Of a DNA stretch of 57,046 nt, positions 43,067 to 51,066 are shown in pieces. Each line of letters begins with the position of its first letter. Positions within the stretch are counted from its first letter, which is position 1. Source of the stretch: Bacteroidales bacterium (GTDB lineage: Bacteria; Bacteroidota; Bacteroidia; Bacteroidales; VadinHA17). The stretch is taken from positions 4,069 through 61,114 of the forward strand of contig PLLX01000059.1 of NCBI GenBank assembly GCA_003141415.1, given 5' to 3'. Below the pieces are notes generated by a model. That model saw only the letters and a list, made by a program, of their open reading frames with translations, was not told the origin of the DNA and did not search any database. Position numbers and translations under genes: made by a program.

Positions 43067-44410
43067 ATGGCAAAGATTAGTTTCATAGTACGCAGTAAAA
43101 TAGTGGGACAACCCGCTACAGTTTATCTAAGGTATGTGGAGAAGGGCCAGGTAGATTACTGGATACCTACACAGGAGAAAGTATTCCCTGAGTATTGGAG
43201 TGGGAATAAGGGTAAAACCTTTCTGCCAAATCCTGCATACACCGTAACCTTCACAGAAAGAATGAAAGTTGATACGGATGCAAGGTTTATGCAGTTAAGA
43301 CAGTTTATTTCCTCTAACAGGCTCAATCTTAAAGGGAATTTAACAAAAGAATGGTTAAAACAGATAATTGATAAGTATTACAATAAATCAACTGGTGTTG
43401 AGGACTTGAATTCATACATTGAACGATTCATAAAAGAGATAACGTCTGGAGAAAGACTCTCTGATAGCAGACGGTACAATCATGGCACAGTTAAGAATTA
43501 TCTTGGCTTTCAAAGCATGTTTAATGAGTTTCAGGGGATTTATACCGAAAAGCGGATTAAAGAGCTACAGGCAAAGAAAGAAGCTCTTAGGCCGAGAAAG
43601 ATTTATGATTTTAACGATATAACAACAGACTTTTATGATGATTATATGGCATACTTCAATTCAAAAAACTATAGCCCGAACACAATAGGAAGACATGTTT
43701 CAAAACTCAAAGTGATAATGAGGGAATCCAAAGAAGAGGGATTGCACAACAATACAGAATTCACCAGAAAGACATTTAAAGCAGTGAGCATTGAGGTTCA
43801 AAATGTTTACCTAAAAGAGGATGAGCTTAAATTATTATTGAAACTGGATCTCTCTCAGAACAAACACCTAGATATTGCAAAGGATGTTTTTCTTTGCGGT
43901 TGTTTCACGGCACAGCGATTTTCAGACTATTCCCGATTTAACAAAGGCATGGTCAAGACGTACCCCAATATGAAGGTATTAGAATTTATTCAAACAAAGA
44001 CAGGGGCAAAATGCGTTGTGCCGATAAGGTTTGAACTAGATCAGATACTTAAAAAATATGACTATACGCTGCCCCGGACACATGAACAAAAACTCAACAA
44101 ATACATAAAAACCATTTGTTCTCAGGCCGGTATTAATGAGCAAGTAAACATTGAGGAATATCGAGGAGGGATGAAAGTAAAGAAGACTCTTCCGAAATAT
44201 GAACTTATCAAAACACATACAGCCCGCAGAAGTGGAGCAACAAACATGAAACTTGCAGGAGTCTCTAATTATGATATTATGAAAATAGGAGGATGGAAGA
44301 CAGAGCGTGAATTTTTGACCTACCTTAAGATGTCACAAGAGGAGACTGCTTTAAGCCTAGCACAACACCCGTTCTTTATCGGGAATACACCCCTCTCAGT
44401 TGCAAACTAA
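43067..44410 (+). CDS. tyrosine recombinase / site-specific integrase
   Basis: The 447-aa protein has the Bacteroidota integrase layout: an N-terminal arm-binding domain (MAKISFIVRSKIVGQPATVY), a SAM-like core-binding domain (about 110-230) and a catalytic domain. Catalytic residues are visible: Arg in TAQRFSDYSR (about 283), the HxxR box HTARRSGATN (about 383-386), GGWKTEREF, and the nucleophile Tyr in FLTYLKMS (about 419). It should catalyse insertion and excision at the tRNA-Cys att site. It lies at the end of the element distal to the tRNA. Confidence 0.93.
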   Translation: MAKISFIVRSKIVGQPATVYLRYVEKGQVDYWIPTQEKVFPEYWSGNKGKTFLPNPAYTVTFTERMKVDTDARFMQLRQFISSNRLNLKGNLTKEWLKQIIDKYYNKSTGVEDLNSYIERFIKEITSGERLSDSRRYNHGTVKNYLGFQSMFNEFQGIYTEKRIKELQAKKEALRPRKIYDFNDITTDFYDDYMAYFNSKNYSPNTIGRHVSKLKVIMRESKEEGLHNNTEFTRKTFKAVSIEVQNVYLKEDELKLLLKLDLSQNKHLDIAKDVFLCGCFTAQRFSDYSRFNKGMVKTYPNMKVLEFIQTKTGAKCVVPIRFELDQILKKYDYTLPRTHEQKLNKYIKTICSQAGINEQVNIEEYRGGMKVKKTLPKYELIKTHTARRSGATNMKLAGVSNYDIMKIGGWKTEREFLTYLKMSQEETALSLAQHPFFIGNTPLSVAN

Positions 44411-44454
44411 CTGTCATCGAATCAGATAATCACAAACCATAAAAACCTAATAGC

Positions 44455-44638
44455 ATGAAAACCTACGATGAAATGAAAAAATGAAGTCAATCAAAGAAAG
44501 GCTGGGAAGAAAAAAACGCTTCTGAAGCAAATAATAAGAGAGATGAAAAAGGCAAAGGATCTGCAAGGGAAATATGAGGCTTTAAAGGACAAATTGCCTG
44601 AAGATGAAAAAAAGAGACTTGCAGAATTTTTCGAGTAA
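44455..44638 (+). pseudogene. small gene broken by one base in an A run (about 60 aa if intact)
   Basis: ATG 44,455 reads MKTYDEMKK and stops at TGA. If one A is removed from the A6 run (44,476-44,481), the frame continues without stops to TAA 44,638: MKTYDEMKNEVNQRKAGKKK and on through LLKQIIREMKKAKDLQGKYE to a RLAEFFE end. The reconstructed protein is short, very charged and helical. It could be a real frameshift, a sequencing error, or expressed by slippage. It lies between the integrase and the M41-like gene, where an accessory DNA-binding or directionality factor could be expected, but nothing proves that. Confidence 0.45.
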
Positions 44639-44646
44639 ATAAATAA

Positions 44647-45180
44647 ATGCAAATGACAAAAAATTCAAGACAATTAGAAGCAACCTCATTTCACGAGGCT
44701 GGTCATGCGGTGGCATGTTTATTGACTAAAAGGAAATTCAAATTTGTTACGATACGTTCAGACGATGAAAGTCTTGGCCATTTAAAACACGATAAAGGCT
44801 TCTCGTTATATCTAAGAAAACTAGATGAGGAAAATTCTTTTTATCGGCCAGACGAATTGAGTAAATTTTTAAAAGTTGATTTTATTCGCATGGCAGGTCT
44901 TGTTTCTGAAAAGATACTGCTGGGGAAATATAATCATATTGGCGCAAGGATAGATTATAAAAATTGGGTTGACAATTCACTTAAGGATTTGACAAAAAAC
45001 TTAAGTATTAGATATCAGAAATTTTTGCTCGATTATACTAATGAAGTTCTGACAACTGAAAGAAACTGGTCGAACATTAAAGCCGTCGCAACTGCGCTTA
45101 TTCAAAATATAAAACTGACCTATGCCCAAGTCAATCAAATAATCGTAGATGATAATATAAAATCTTTAAATAAATCCTAA
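44647..45180 (+). CDS. stand-alone M41/FtsH-like zinc metallopeptidase domain
   Basis: The 177-aa protein begins TSFHEAGHAVACLLTKRKFK, containing the HExxH zinc motif in the exact context of the FtsH peptidase domain (HEAGHA). A later acidic residue in GARIDYKNW could be the third ligand. There is no AAA+ ATPase domain and no membrane helix, so it is the protease domain alone. FtsH peptidases need the ATPase for unfolding, so this protein either acts on unfolded or small substrates or pairs with another factor. The gene just 4 bp downstream (45,185) is probably co-expressed. Start could be ATG 44,656. Confidence 0.7.
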   Translation: MQMTKNSRQLEATSFHEAGHAVACLLTKRKFKFVTIRSDDESLGHLKHDKGFSLYLRKLDEENSFYRPDELSKFLKVDFIRMAGLVSEKILLGKYNHIGARIDYKNWVDNSLKDLTKNLSIRYQKFLLDYTNEVLTTERNWSNIKAVATALIQNIKLTYAQVNQIIVDDNIKSLNKS

Positions 45181-45184
45181 TGAC

Positions 45185-45556
45185 ATGAAAACGATCAAGA
45201 AAACAGTCTACACAAACTCAATTCCAAGCGATCTACTTGCTAAATCATTTATTGATGCTTACCGGGAAGAAATAAGAATGTTCGCATTGTGTCACAGTGA
45301 TAGAGAGAAGGAGGGTTATATTAAGGTAGAGGTTGATGCAAATTATAATCTTGTATCTAAGAAATTTGTAGAGGAGGTTGACTGGGATAGGTTCATAGTG
45401 TCGGGGGGATATGGAAATCCTTGGCCAGGTTCAGAGATGGATGACCGCTATTTCCTTTATGAAATTCACTTTCAGGCTATAGATATGTGGTATAGTAATG
45501 GAGAGCATTACTTCGAGTGTTCCAAAAGAACGCTTCTGCTGTTGGGTAAAAATTAA
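45185..45556 (+). CDS. hypothetical protein, 123 aa
   Basis: I do not recognise this soluble, acidic protein (RMFALCHSDREKEGYIKVEV; SGGYGNPWPGSEMDD; GEHYFECSKRTLLLLGK). It has no signal peptide, membrane segment or known motif. It starts 4 bp after the M41-like gene and is followed by a clear terminator, so the two form a two-gene unit inside the element. A role as regulator, adaptor or inhibitor of the peptidase is possible but unsupported. Confidence 0.6.
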   Translation: MKTIKKTVYTNSIPSDLLAKSFIDAYREEIRMFALCHSDREKEGYIKVEVDANYNLVSKKFVEEVDWDRFIVSGGYGNPWPGSEMDDRYFLYEIHFQAIDMWYSNGEHYFECSKRTLLLLGKN

Positions 45557-45979
45557 GCATCCATTATCAGTCCGCAGTAGTTGTGGAAATTTCCAGCCCT
45601 TTAAGCTCTGATAATTCAGGGCTTTTTTTATGTCTCTTTATCCTAAGCAATAGGCGTAGAAGAACTAAACCTAAGTCACTGCCCTCAATATAGGCACAAT
45701 ACCCCCCATACAAAGGGTATATTATATTTTTGATGGTATTGATAGTAATTCTTTAGGAGTGTATGGCCATCTAAAAAACTTTGGCTTTTCAATTCGTTGT
45801 ATAAAAAACTAATCACCCAAATTACTCAACAAACATTCCCCGATAAGAAGATTAAACACCCCTCACCTTTCTTAGACAATTCCTATTACATTATGTGTGT
45901 GACCACACTACCTAAGAAGCGTTTAAAAAACTGTCTGCATTCGCCTGATCTGACCGCAATCAATAACATTTGCCCTGCT
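45557..45979. other. intergenic region with two terminators
   Basis: Apart from the terminators at 45,595-45,629 and 45,972-45,998, I see no gene here. The 74-aa ORF of the track (45,797-46,021) runs through the second terminator and is not credible. Confidence 0.4.
45595..45629 (+). terminator. terminator after the 45,185 gene
   Basis: The stem AGCCCT ... AGGGCT is followed by TTTTTT. Confidence 0.7.
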
Positions 45980-45998
45980 TTAAACGGCGGGGCTTTTT
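45972..45998 (+). terminator. terminator hairpin at the end of the minus-strand gene
   Basis: GCCCTGC-TTTAAACG-GCGGGGC followed by TTTTTG, plus-strand orientation. It overlaps the 3' end of the convergent gene (45,980). Confidence 0.5.
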
Positions 45999-46603
45999 GT
46001 TCCCTGTTCTGGCTTATCTGAGGCGTCTTGTAAAAGAGCTGTCCTCTTAACATCATTCTTTCTCAGTGTCTCAAGATTCTTGTTAATCTCATTTAAATAA
46101 TACGGAATTTGACCTATGAAAGTTTCTGGCGGGCTTGCGTGCATTTGTCCGATCATCTGATTTAATGGAAGTGCATAAACATTATGAAACTGACGTTTAT
46201 CAGAGCTTTCGTAATTTATCTCAATATTAATTCTGCCAGATTCTTCTTCATAATTCAAATTTATCATTCCCTGAATCTGAAAACTTAAATCGTACTGCGG
46301 TGGAAAGACATTAAATCCATTTTTAAAAGTACCCGCTTCCGATAAAAGTAATTTATCCAGACCGAATCGAGAATAGTCCTCTGAAGTTTTCAGTTTTACG
46401 CCGATAGCAACTCCTTCCCCAATATTTTTTATATGCAATTCCAGAACTTTATGATCCTCTGATGACTTCAGGTAAGCGATAATAAAGGGCGTAATTTTCT
46501 GCAATCTGGTTGCCTTACTTTCCCGCAAAAGGAGTAAGTTAATAATTGTATAGGCTATTGTAGAAATTGCCAGTACCGTAGTTAATCCCGTATCTATATT
46601 CAT
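45980..46603 (-). CDS. membrane-anchored hypothetical protein
   Basis: The protein (207 aa from the preferred ATG 46,603) has one N-terminal membrane helix (LTTVLAISTIAYTIINLLLL) and a cytoplasmic or periplasmic beta-rich domain (VLELHIKNIGEGVAIGVKLK, RINIEINYESSDKRQ). I do not recognise the family; the NIGEGVAIGV segment resembles immunoglobulin-like beta folds often seen in proteins of this shape. It is the only leftward gene in the element. The track start at 46,696 adds a basic stretch before the membrane helix and is less likely. Confidence 0.6.
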   Translation of the reverse strand: MNIDTGLTTVLAISTIAYTIINLLLLRESKATRLQKITPFIIAYLKSSEDHKVLELHIKNIGEGVAIGVKLKTSEDYSRFGLDKLLLSEAGTFKNGFNVFPPQYDLSFQIQGMINLNYEEESGRINIEINYESSDKRQFHNVYALPLNQMIGQMHASPPETFIGQIPYYLNEINKNLETLRKNDVKRTALLQDASDKPEQGTKSPAV

Positions 46604-47227
46604 AAATTCAATTTTAACGAATTTAAGCCATAGTTTTCGAATCGGCAATTCTTGAAAGGTCTTTTTAATTTTGTTTATCTTTAATAAAAAAGTCAAATGT
46701 TAACAAGAGTAGAACTTCAGGAATGGTTTAACGATTTGGGTCAAATAATATTAGACAATAAATAAAGCGGTTTCCCGCACTATCTCAAACCAATCAGTTA
46801 ATGACAAAGGACAGACAGAACCTCTTGAATAATTCCCTAAAATTTAGTTCACGAACAAGCAGGAACAACGGAATTAACTGCTATCGCTTCTTTAAGTAAT
46901 ATCTGCTTATTATATATGTCCCATCCGATACATTAATTAGACTCTCAGAATGGGTATAAAATTAATTTGATTTTGGTCCCGGAGCTTCTTATCCTTTGCT
47001 TGGAACATATCTTAAAAAAGAAGTGGCACTCCCTATAAGAATAAACCTAAAGTTATTGTCTGAGCTCTGAAGCAAGCGTTGAAGGAAATGCCGCTGAATA
47101 CCAAATGTCGGCAATATTCAGATATGATACAAATAAAATAATTTAAGTTATGGATAATCTTAAAATTGCTGATTCGACTCTGGTTTTTTGATATTGTAAA
47201 ATAACTCAGTCAATAGATAATGAAAAT
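46604..47227. other. gene-poor region inside the element
   Basis: No convincing gene. A 22-codon ORF at 46,697-46,765 (MLTRVELQEWFNDLGQIILD...) follows a TATCTTTA -7-like box and may be the remains of a truncated gene. Other reading frames hold short stop-bounded fragments only. The region looks like degraded sequence. Confidence 0.4.
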
Positions 47228-47557
47228 TTGACCGATGCGGAAATACTTGATGAGATAAAAAGGCTTCAGAAGGCAATAAATAAGGCTGATATCACAGTGT
47301 TACATGATCGGATTATGAATTTAATAGGATTTAATAGCTTGTCAAAGACACACGTCTTAGAACCTCTTACCCGACAGGAGTTTGATGAATTATTCCGTTT
47401 ATGTAATTACGAAGCTCCTGAAATTACTGATATAGGACTCAAGGAATTTAACGAAATACATCGAATCGGTTACAATCCACGTGCAAATGAAAACATGACC
47501 TTTGAAGAAGTAGACTCTGAAATTAAAAGGCTTATGAAGGTTATTAACTGGAAATGA
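47228..47557 (+). CDS. hypothetical protein with internal duplication, 109 aa
   Basis: The start is TTG (no in-frame ATG upstream before a stop), giving LTDAEILDEIKRLQKAINKA at the beginning. The end of the protein repeats the same pattern: FEEVDSEIKRLMKVIN. No domain is recognised. It is soluble and highly charged. It precedes the three-gene module by about 265 bp and seems to be an independent gene. Confidence 0.45.
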   Translation: MTDAEILDEIKRLQKAINKADITVLHDRIMNLIGFNSLSKTHVLEPLTRQEFDELFRLCNYEAPEITDIGLKEFNEIHRIGYNPRANENMTFEEVDSEIKRLMKVINWK

Positions 47558-47822
47558 TAGTTTTTTTTAGCGATAAAGTGAGTTGCTAAATTAGACCTTC
47601 GGAATTGTCCGAGTTTAACCAGAACGGCGCCCTTACTTATCCAAAAATTTGGAACGTTGTGAAGTATGCCGGGTATTTAAACTATCATAAAGAGTTGAAA
47701 ATTAATTAATTTTGAATAATGTTTTGTATCATTATGATGTCATAACATGAATAGCGTTAACTTTTTTATTTTATATATGTTAATTTTTATTATTAACTTT
47801 ATAATATAAATTTTCAATCAAT

Positions 47823-48485
47823 ATGGATGGTTACGAAATACCCGATATTTTTCTTCCAGGGTTTGAAGCATTATTAAAACTCGATGCCGAGGATTTTAAG
47901 AAAGTAGTTAACTTTCTTAGTGCAATGCCAATCGGTATGGGTTCAAAAACTTTTCATGCTACTCTGAGTGAGAAATTAAAAAACCGAGATATTTCTGATT
48001 TGTCTCCAACATTATATAGTCTTGGCGGACTTCTTATTTTAGATGTAAAAGATTTAAATCAATTAATTGAAGATTTATCAATTTCTTTTAAAGAACAATC
48101 TGATTTAAAACTAACCTCAAGCATGTTAAATAAATTTAAATTGAGGTTAAAAATACTTTTTGCAAATAGCGAAAACTTAAAGCTTACTTTAAAAACATAT
48201 TCATTATGTTACGAAAATGATAGAATTTATAAGGATAGTAGGATAGTTACTGATATTCGTTTGGTTTTTAATGATGATTTAAAAAATTCGGATAGAAACG
48301 CTGTAGTTATACATCAATTAAAGATTGAGACACTTCAAAATGATGAACGAAATTATGTGTTTTTTGCTTTGGATGCAGATGATCTCTTAAAATTTAGGGA
48401 ACAAATAGACCGTGCTATTGAAAAGGAAAAGTTGATAAAAGATAGTTATGGTAAAAGTGTAAATTTTATTGATCTAAAAGAATAA
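47823..48485 (+). CDS. first gene of a three-gene unknown module (DIR-VF type, 220 aa)
   Basis: I recognise no named domain. The N-terminal half is helical (EDFKKVVNFLSAMPIGMGSK). The C-terminal half is a beta/alpha domain with IVTDIRLVFNDDL, VIHQLKIETLQNDE and VFFALDADDLLKFREQIDRA, a pattern I associate from memory with an unnamed family found in mobile regions. No signal peptide. It is followed 4 bp later by the next gene, which overlaps the third. A promoter-like AT-rich stretch precedes it. Confidence 0.65.
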   Translation: MDGYEIPDIFLPGFEALLKLDAEDFKKVVNFLSAMPIGMGSKTFHATLSEKLKNRDISDLSPTLYSLGGLLILDVKDLNQLIEDLSISFKEQSDLKLTSSMLNKFKLRLKILFANSENLKLTLKTYSLCYENDRIYKDSRIVTDIRLVFNDDLKNSDRNAVVIHQLKIETLQNDERNYVFFALDADDLLKFREQIDRAIEKEKLIKDSYGKSVNFIDLKE

Positions 48486-48489
48486 AAAT

Positions 48490-49128
48490 ATGGAAACAGT
48501 TCTTGAAAATACATTGGATCAAAAGCCTTATCAAAAAAAAGCATACCGGGCCTGTTGTGATAAAATATGGGAAGTCACTCCAGCTAAATATATGATTGCA
48601 AAATCATATATTAGAAAGATGAAAGTGCCAAACGACCAATATAATAATTGGTTATATCTTGCTCCTGTAAATTGGTTAAAATATGATGATAAGTTTAGTT
48701 TTATGCTTAAAATATATAGGCGGTCATACTTCATTCCAAATCAATTAAAAAGTATTGCATTGGCTATTAATGAGTCAAAGTGGATTTGTAATCTAAAAGA
48801 AGATTGGGATTATGATGGAGCTTCCATAATAGACAAAGAAATATATTTATCTGCAATAGATTTTCTTATTAATTATTCAATAGATATATTTAAAAAAACT
48901 GGAATAGTTATTAATACACCAGAGATTAATCCTTGTAAAGATGGCAGTATAGATCTTTCATGGAGGACTACAACCGCAAGAATGTTGGTTAATATTCGAA
49001 AAACAGTTGATGAATTATTAGCTTATTATTATGGAGATCTATCCAATAATAAATCTCCAATTAAAGGCAACGTTCACTTAGATAGTGTCTATGAACATCT
49101 TGCAACATGGATGAAGTCCTTAGCTTAA
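48490..49128 (+). CDS. second gene of the three-gene module (WDYDGA protein, 212 aa)
   Basis: The soluble protein has the segments LKEDWDYDGASIIDKEIYLS and INPCKDGSIDLSWRT. This W-D-x-x-G-A followed by P...DGsi-l-W pattern recurs in unnamed small proteins paired with a downstream HxH-rich gene, as far as I recall. Cysteines in YRACCDKIW are notable. No catalytic motif is certain. It starts 4 bp after the first gene and overlaps the third by 22 nt, so translation is coupled. Confidence 0.65.
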   Translation: METVLENTLDQKPYQKKAYRACCDKIWEVTPAKYMIAKSYIRKMKVPNDQYNNWLYLAPVNWLKYDDKFSFMLKIYRRSYFIPNQLKSIALAINESKWICNLKEDWDYDGASIIDKEIYLSAIDFLINYSIDIFKKTGIVINTPEINPCKDGSIDLSWRTTTARMLVNIRKTVDELLAYYYGDLSNNKSPIKGNVHLDSVYEHLATWMKSLA

Positions 49129-49622
49129 GTTCGACCTGGAAATCAGAAGATATACCTAATGAAGCCTTTGTTTTTAGGCATGTTCATGTTAACCAAAGAA
49201 CCGGAAGAATACCGAATGAAGCTGCTTTCAAATTAAGAGAAGGTGAAAGAGGGTTGTCGGTTAATTGGGATAAATATATTGATGTGAAAGGTTGTTATAT
49301 TCTTTTAGGATTAACCTTCTCAAAAACAAACACATTTATTAATTATACGGCTTTTAAAATCTTTAAGTTAAAAGTAGAAAATATACGATCAATAGTAGGA
49401 ATTGAGGATGTCATACATGATCCCGTTTTCTATGGCGATCCTCCCCCAATCGGTAAACCCAACAACCGATCTCACTCACAAATTTTATGTAGTGATGAGG
49501 AGGAGGTTCGAATGAATCTTGCCGATTATTGTCTAAATAACTTTGATATTTCATGCTGTAATTTTAAAGTGACTTCCCTTGATGAGGAAATTAATATCCT
49601 AAAACAACGTCTAAAGCCATAA
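49107..49622 (+). CDS. third gene of the three-gene module (171 aa)
   Basis: The protein begins inside the previous gene (ATG 49,107). Visible segments are EDIPNEAFVFRHVHVNQRTG, IPNEAAFKLREGERGLSVNW, a HDPVFYGDPPP loop and NNRSHSQILCSDEEE. The FRHVHV and RSHSQI histidines and the aspartates could form an active or metal site, but no fold is recognised. The pairing and the strict overlap suggest that the three proteins act together, for example as toxin, immunity and adaptor. Confidence 0.65.
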   Translation: MDEVLSLSSTWKSEDIPNEAFVFRHVHVNQRTGRIPNEAAFKLREGERGLSVNWDKYIDVKGCYILLGLTFSKTNTFINYTAFKIFKLKVENIRSIVGIEDVIHDPVFYGDPPPIGKPNNRSHSQILCSDEEEVRMNLADYCLNNFDISCCNFKVTSLDEEINILKQRLKP

Positions 49623-49889
49623 ACTATTTAACAATACATGCATTGTCTAATTGAATTAGATGATCTTGCCTTTTTATCTGCTTTTTCAAAATGAATTTCC
49701 ACAGTTGAATACAACACAGAAAAACATTGGAGTAATGTTCAGGAGTTTGTCTTTAAATTATTTTTAGACATAGTTGTTTTTGGCCCCGGCACTTCATAAA
49801 TTTGATTTGCCAATACGTGAGAGAGAATTTTTTTCTCAAGATTATGCCCCGGACTTATAAAAGCCGGGGTTTTGCTTAAATACAAAATA
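49623..49889. other. intergenic region with terminator and a stop-interrupted small reading frame
   Basis: ATG 49,638 opens MHCLIELDDLAFLSAFSK, then TGA, and the same frame continues ISTVEYNTEKHWSNVQEFVF and on to a VVFGPGTS end. This may be a decayed small gene. A terminator follows at 49,846-49,873. Confidence 0.3.
49846..49873 (+). terminator. terminator before the zinc-ribbon gene
   Basis: GCCCCGG ... CCGGGGT followed by TTTTG. It overlaps the tracked TTG start (49,872) of the next ORF, which supports the ATG at 49,890 as the true start. Confidence 0.7.
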
Positions 49890-50111
49890 ATGATAGACTT
49901 AAGTTATATCTGGATTGATTTTGAATGTCCTGAGTGCAATTATCAGGATCAAATTCAACTAATTGATATAAAGTGTGAAAAAACTATTTACTGTAATAAT
50001 TGCAAGATATCTATCCAATTAGAAGACAACGATGCCTCGACTCATGAAGGAATTGAGACCATAAATAAAGCATTTGATGATTTGAATAATTTATTCGAAA
50101 AATTTAAATAA
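49890..50111 (+). CDS. small zinc-ribbon protein (73 aa)
   Basis: From ATG 49,890 the protein has CPEC and CNNC pairs separated by about 20 residues (FECPECNYQDQIQLID ... IYCNNCKISIQ), a typical four-cysteine zinc ribbon. An acidic helical tail follows (NKAFDDLNNLFEKFK). It ends 1 bp before the nuclease gene, so the two are coupled. It may be a nucleic-acid-binding, antitoxin-like or specificity partner of the nuclease. I prefer the ATG over the tracked TTG, which lies in a terminator. Confidence 0.7.
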   Translation: MIDLSYIWIDFECPECNYQDQIQLIDIKCEKTIYCNNCKISIQLEDNDASTHEGIETINKAFDDLNNLFEKFK

Positions 50112-50112
50112 T

Positions 50113-51066
50113 ATGTATTACAACCACAACCTTAGAACTAATCTTCAAGAATGGAAGAATAGACTTTATCGGGCCACCTATAATGAATTTGGAAATCAAT
50201 TGAAATACTTCTACTCAAATATTGAAAAGGAAAAAGTATTGAAGGCAATTATTGATGACGCGTGTTCAGAATTCCCTTATTCAGAAACAAAAATAAATGA
50301 ACTTACTGATCATGTTGAAAGGGGTGCAAATCTAGAATTCGAGAATGAATCTGATCATGTTGCGTTTGTTTATCAACAAATGAAGAATTTAATTGCGGAA
50401 CATGGTTATTCATCAATTCAGAACCTCATTATTTTTCATGGTGGAGATTTTGAGAGAACGAAAAACAAAATAATTGAAGAGCAGATAGCTCCACTCACTT
50501 ATTTTTTACACGACCAACTTGAAAAATCAAGCTCAACACTATACTTAATCGAAAAATATAAAAGGCGAACAGAGTGGTTTAATAAAAGAAAGCTAAACGA
50601 AGCCTATAATTCAGCAACTAAAAATTATGAACAAATTTTTGAAGATGATCTAAGACTTTTCCTTTTCGATCAGGGTATAGACTATCCATTTTCAACTCCA
50701 AAATCACCTTCAGGAAGAGCCGATATTGTCGGATCAATTGATACCTCTGATCCACTAGTTATTGAGATCAAAATTTTTGATCAATCTAAAGGCTATTCAA
50801 AAAACCGAATCAAAGATGGTTTTACTCAAATTGTCAAATACACTAATGACTATAACAAGGATTTCGGTTACCTAGTAATTTTCAACATGGATGTAAAAGA
50901 GCTTAATATTAAGCTCCAAGAATCAAAGAAACTGTTTCCTCCTATGATAAATTTCAACGATAAAACTTTCTTCTTTATAGTTATCAACCTTCTTGATCAA
51001 GATTCTGCCAGTAAAATAGGTCAAACCGAAGGGATTGAAATTACCGAGTCTGACTTAATTTCTTAA
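50113..51066 (+). CDS. PD-(D/E)XK-type nuclease, possible defence effector
   Basis: The 317-aa protein has a helical N-terminal half (NEFGNQLKYFYSNIEKEK; YSSIQNLIIFHGGDFERTK) and a C-terminal PD-(D/E)XK-like core: Glu in FEDDLRLFLFD, Asp in SPSGRADIVGSIDTSD, the ExK in LVIEIKIFD, and a helix with Gln in GFTQIVKYTNDY. These are the expected D-(E/x)-K positions. There is no methyltransferase or helicase next to it, so it is not a classical restriction enzyme. It is coupled to the zinc-ribbon gene and is the last cargo before the right att site. Confidence 0.75.
   Translation: MYYNHNLRTNLQEWKNRLYRATYNEFGNQLKYFYSNIEKEKVLKAIIDDACSEFPYSETKINELTDHVERGANLEFENESDHVAFVYQQMKNLIAEHGYSSIQNLIIFHGGDFERTKNKIIEEQIAPLTYFLHDQLEKSSSTLYLIEKYKRRTEWFNKRKLNEAYNSATKNYEQIFEDDLRLFLFDQGIDYPFSTPKSPSGRADIVGSIDTSDPLVIEIKIFDQSKGYSKNRIKDGFTQIVKYTNDYNKDFGYLVIFNMDVKELNIKLQESKKLFPPMINFNDKTFFFIVINLLDQDSASKIGQTEGIEITESDLIS

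Noticed and set aside
45797-46021. 74-aa ORF in the element
   Set aside because: It crosses a terminator hairpin and the 3' end of the convergent gene.
46980-49800. Shared FGPG(A/T)S peptides near 46,975 and 49,780
   Set aside because: The similarity is limited to about six residues in stop-bounded fragments; I cannot distinguish it from chance.
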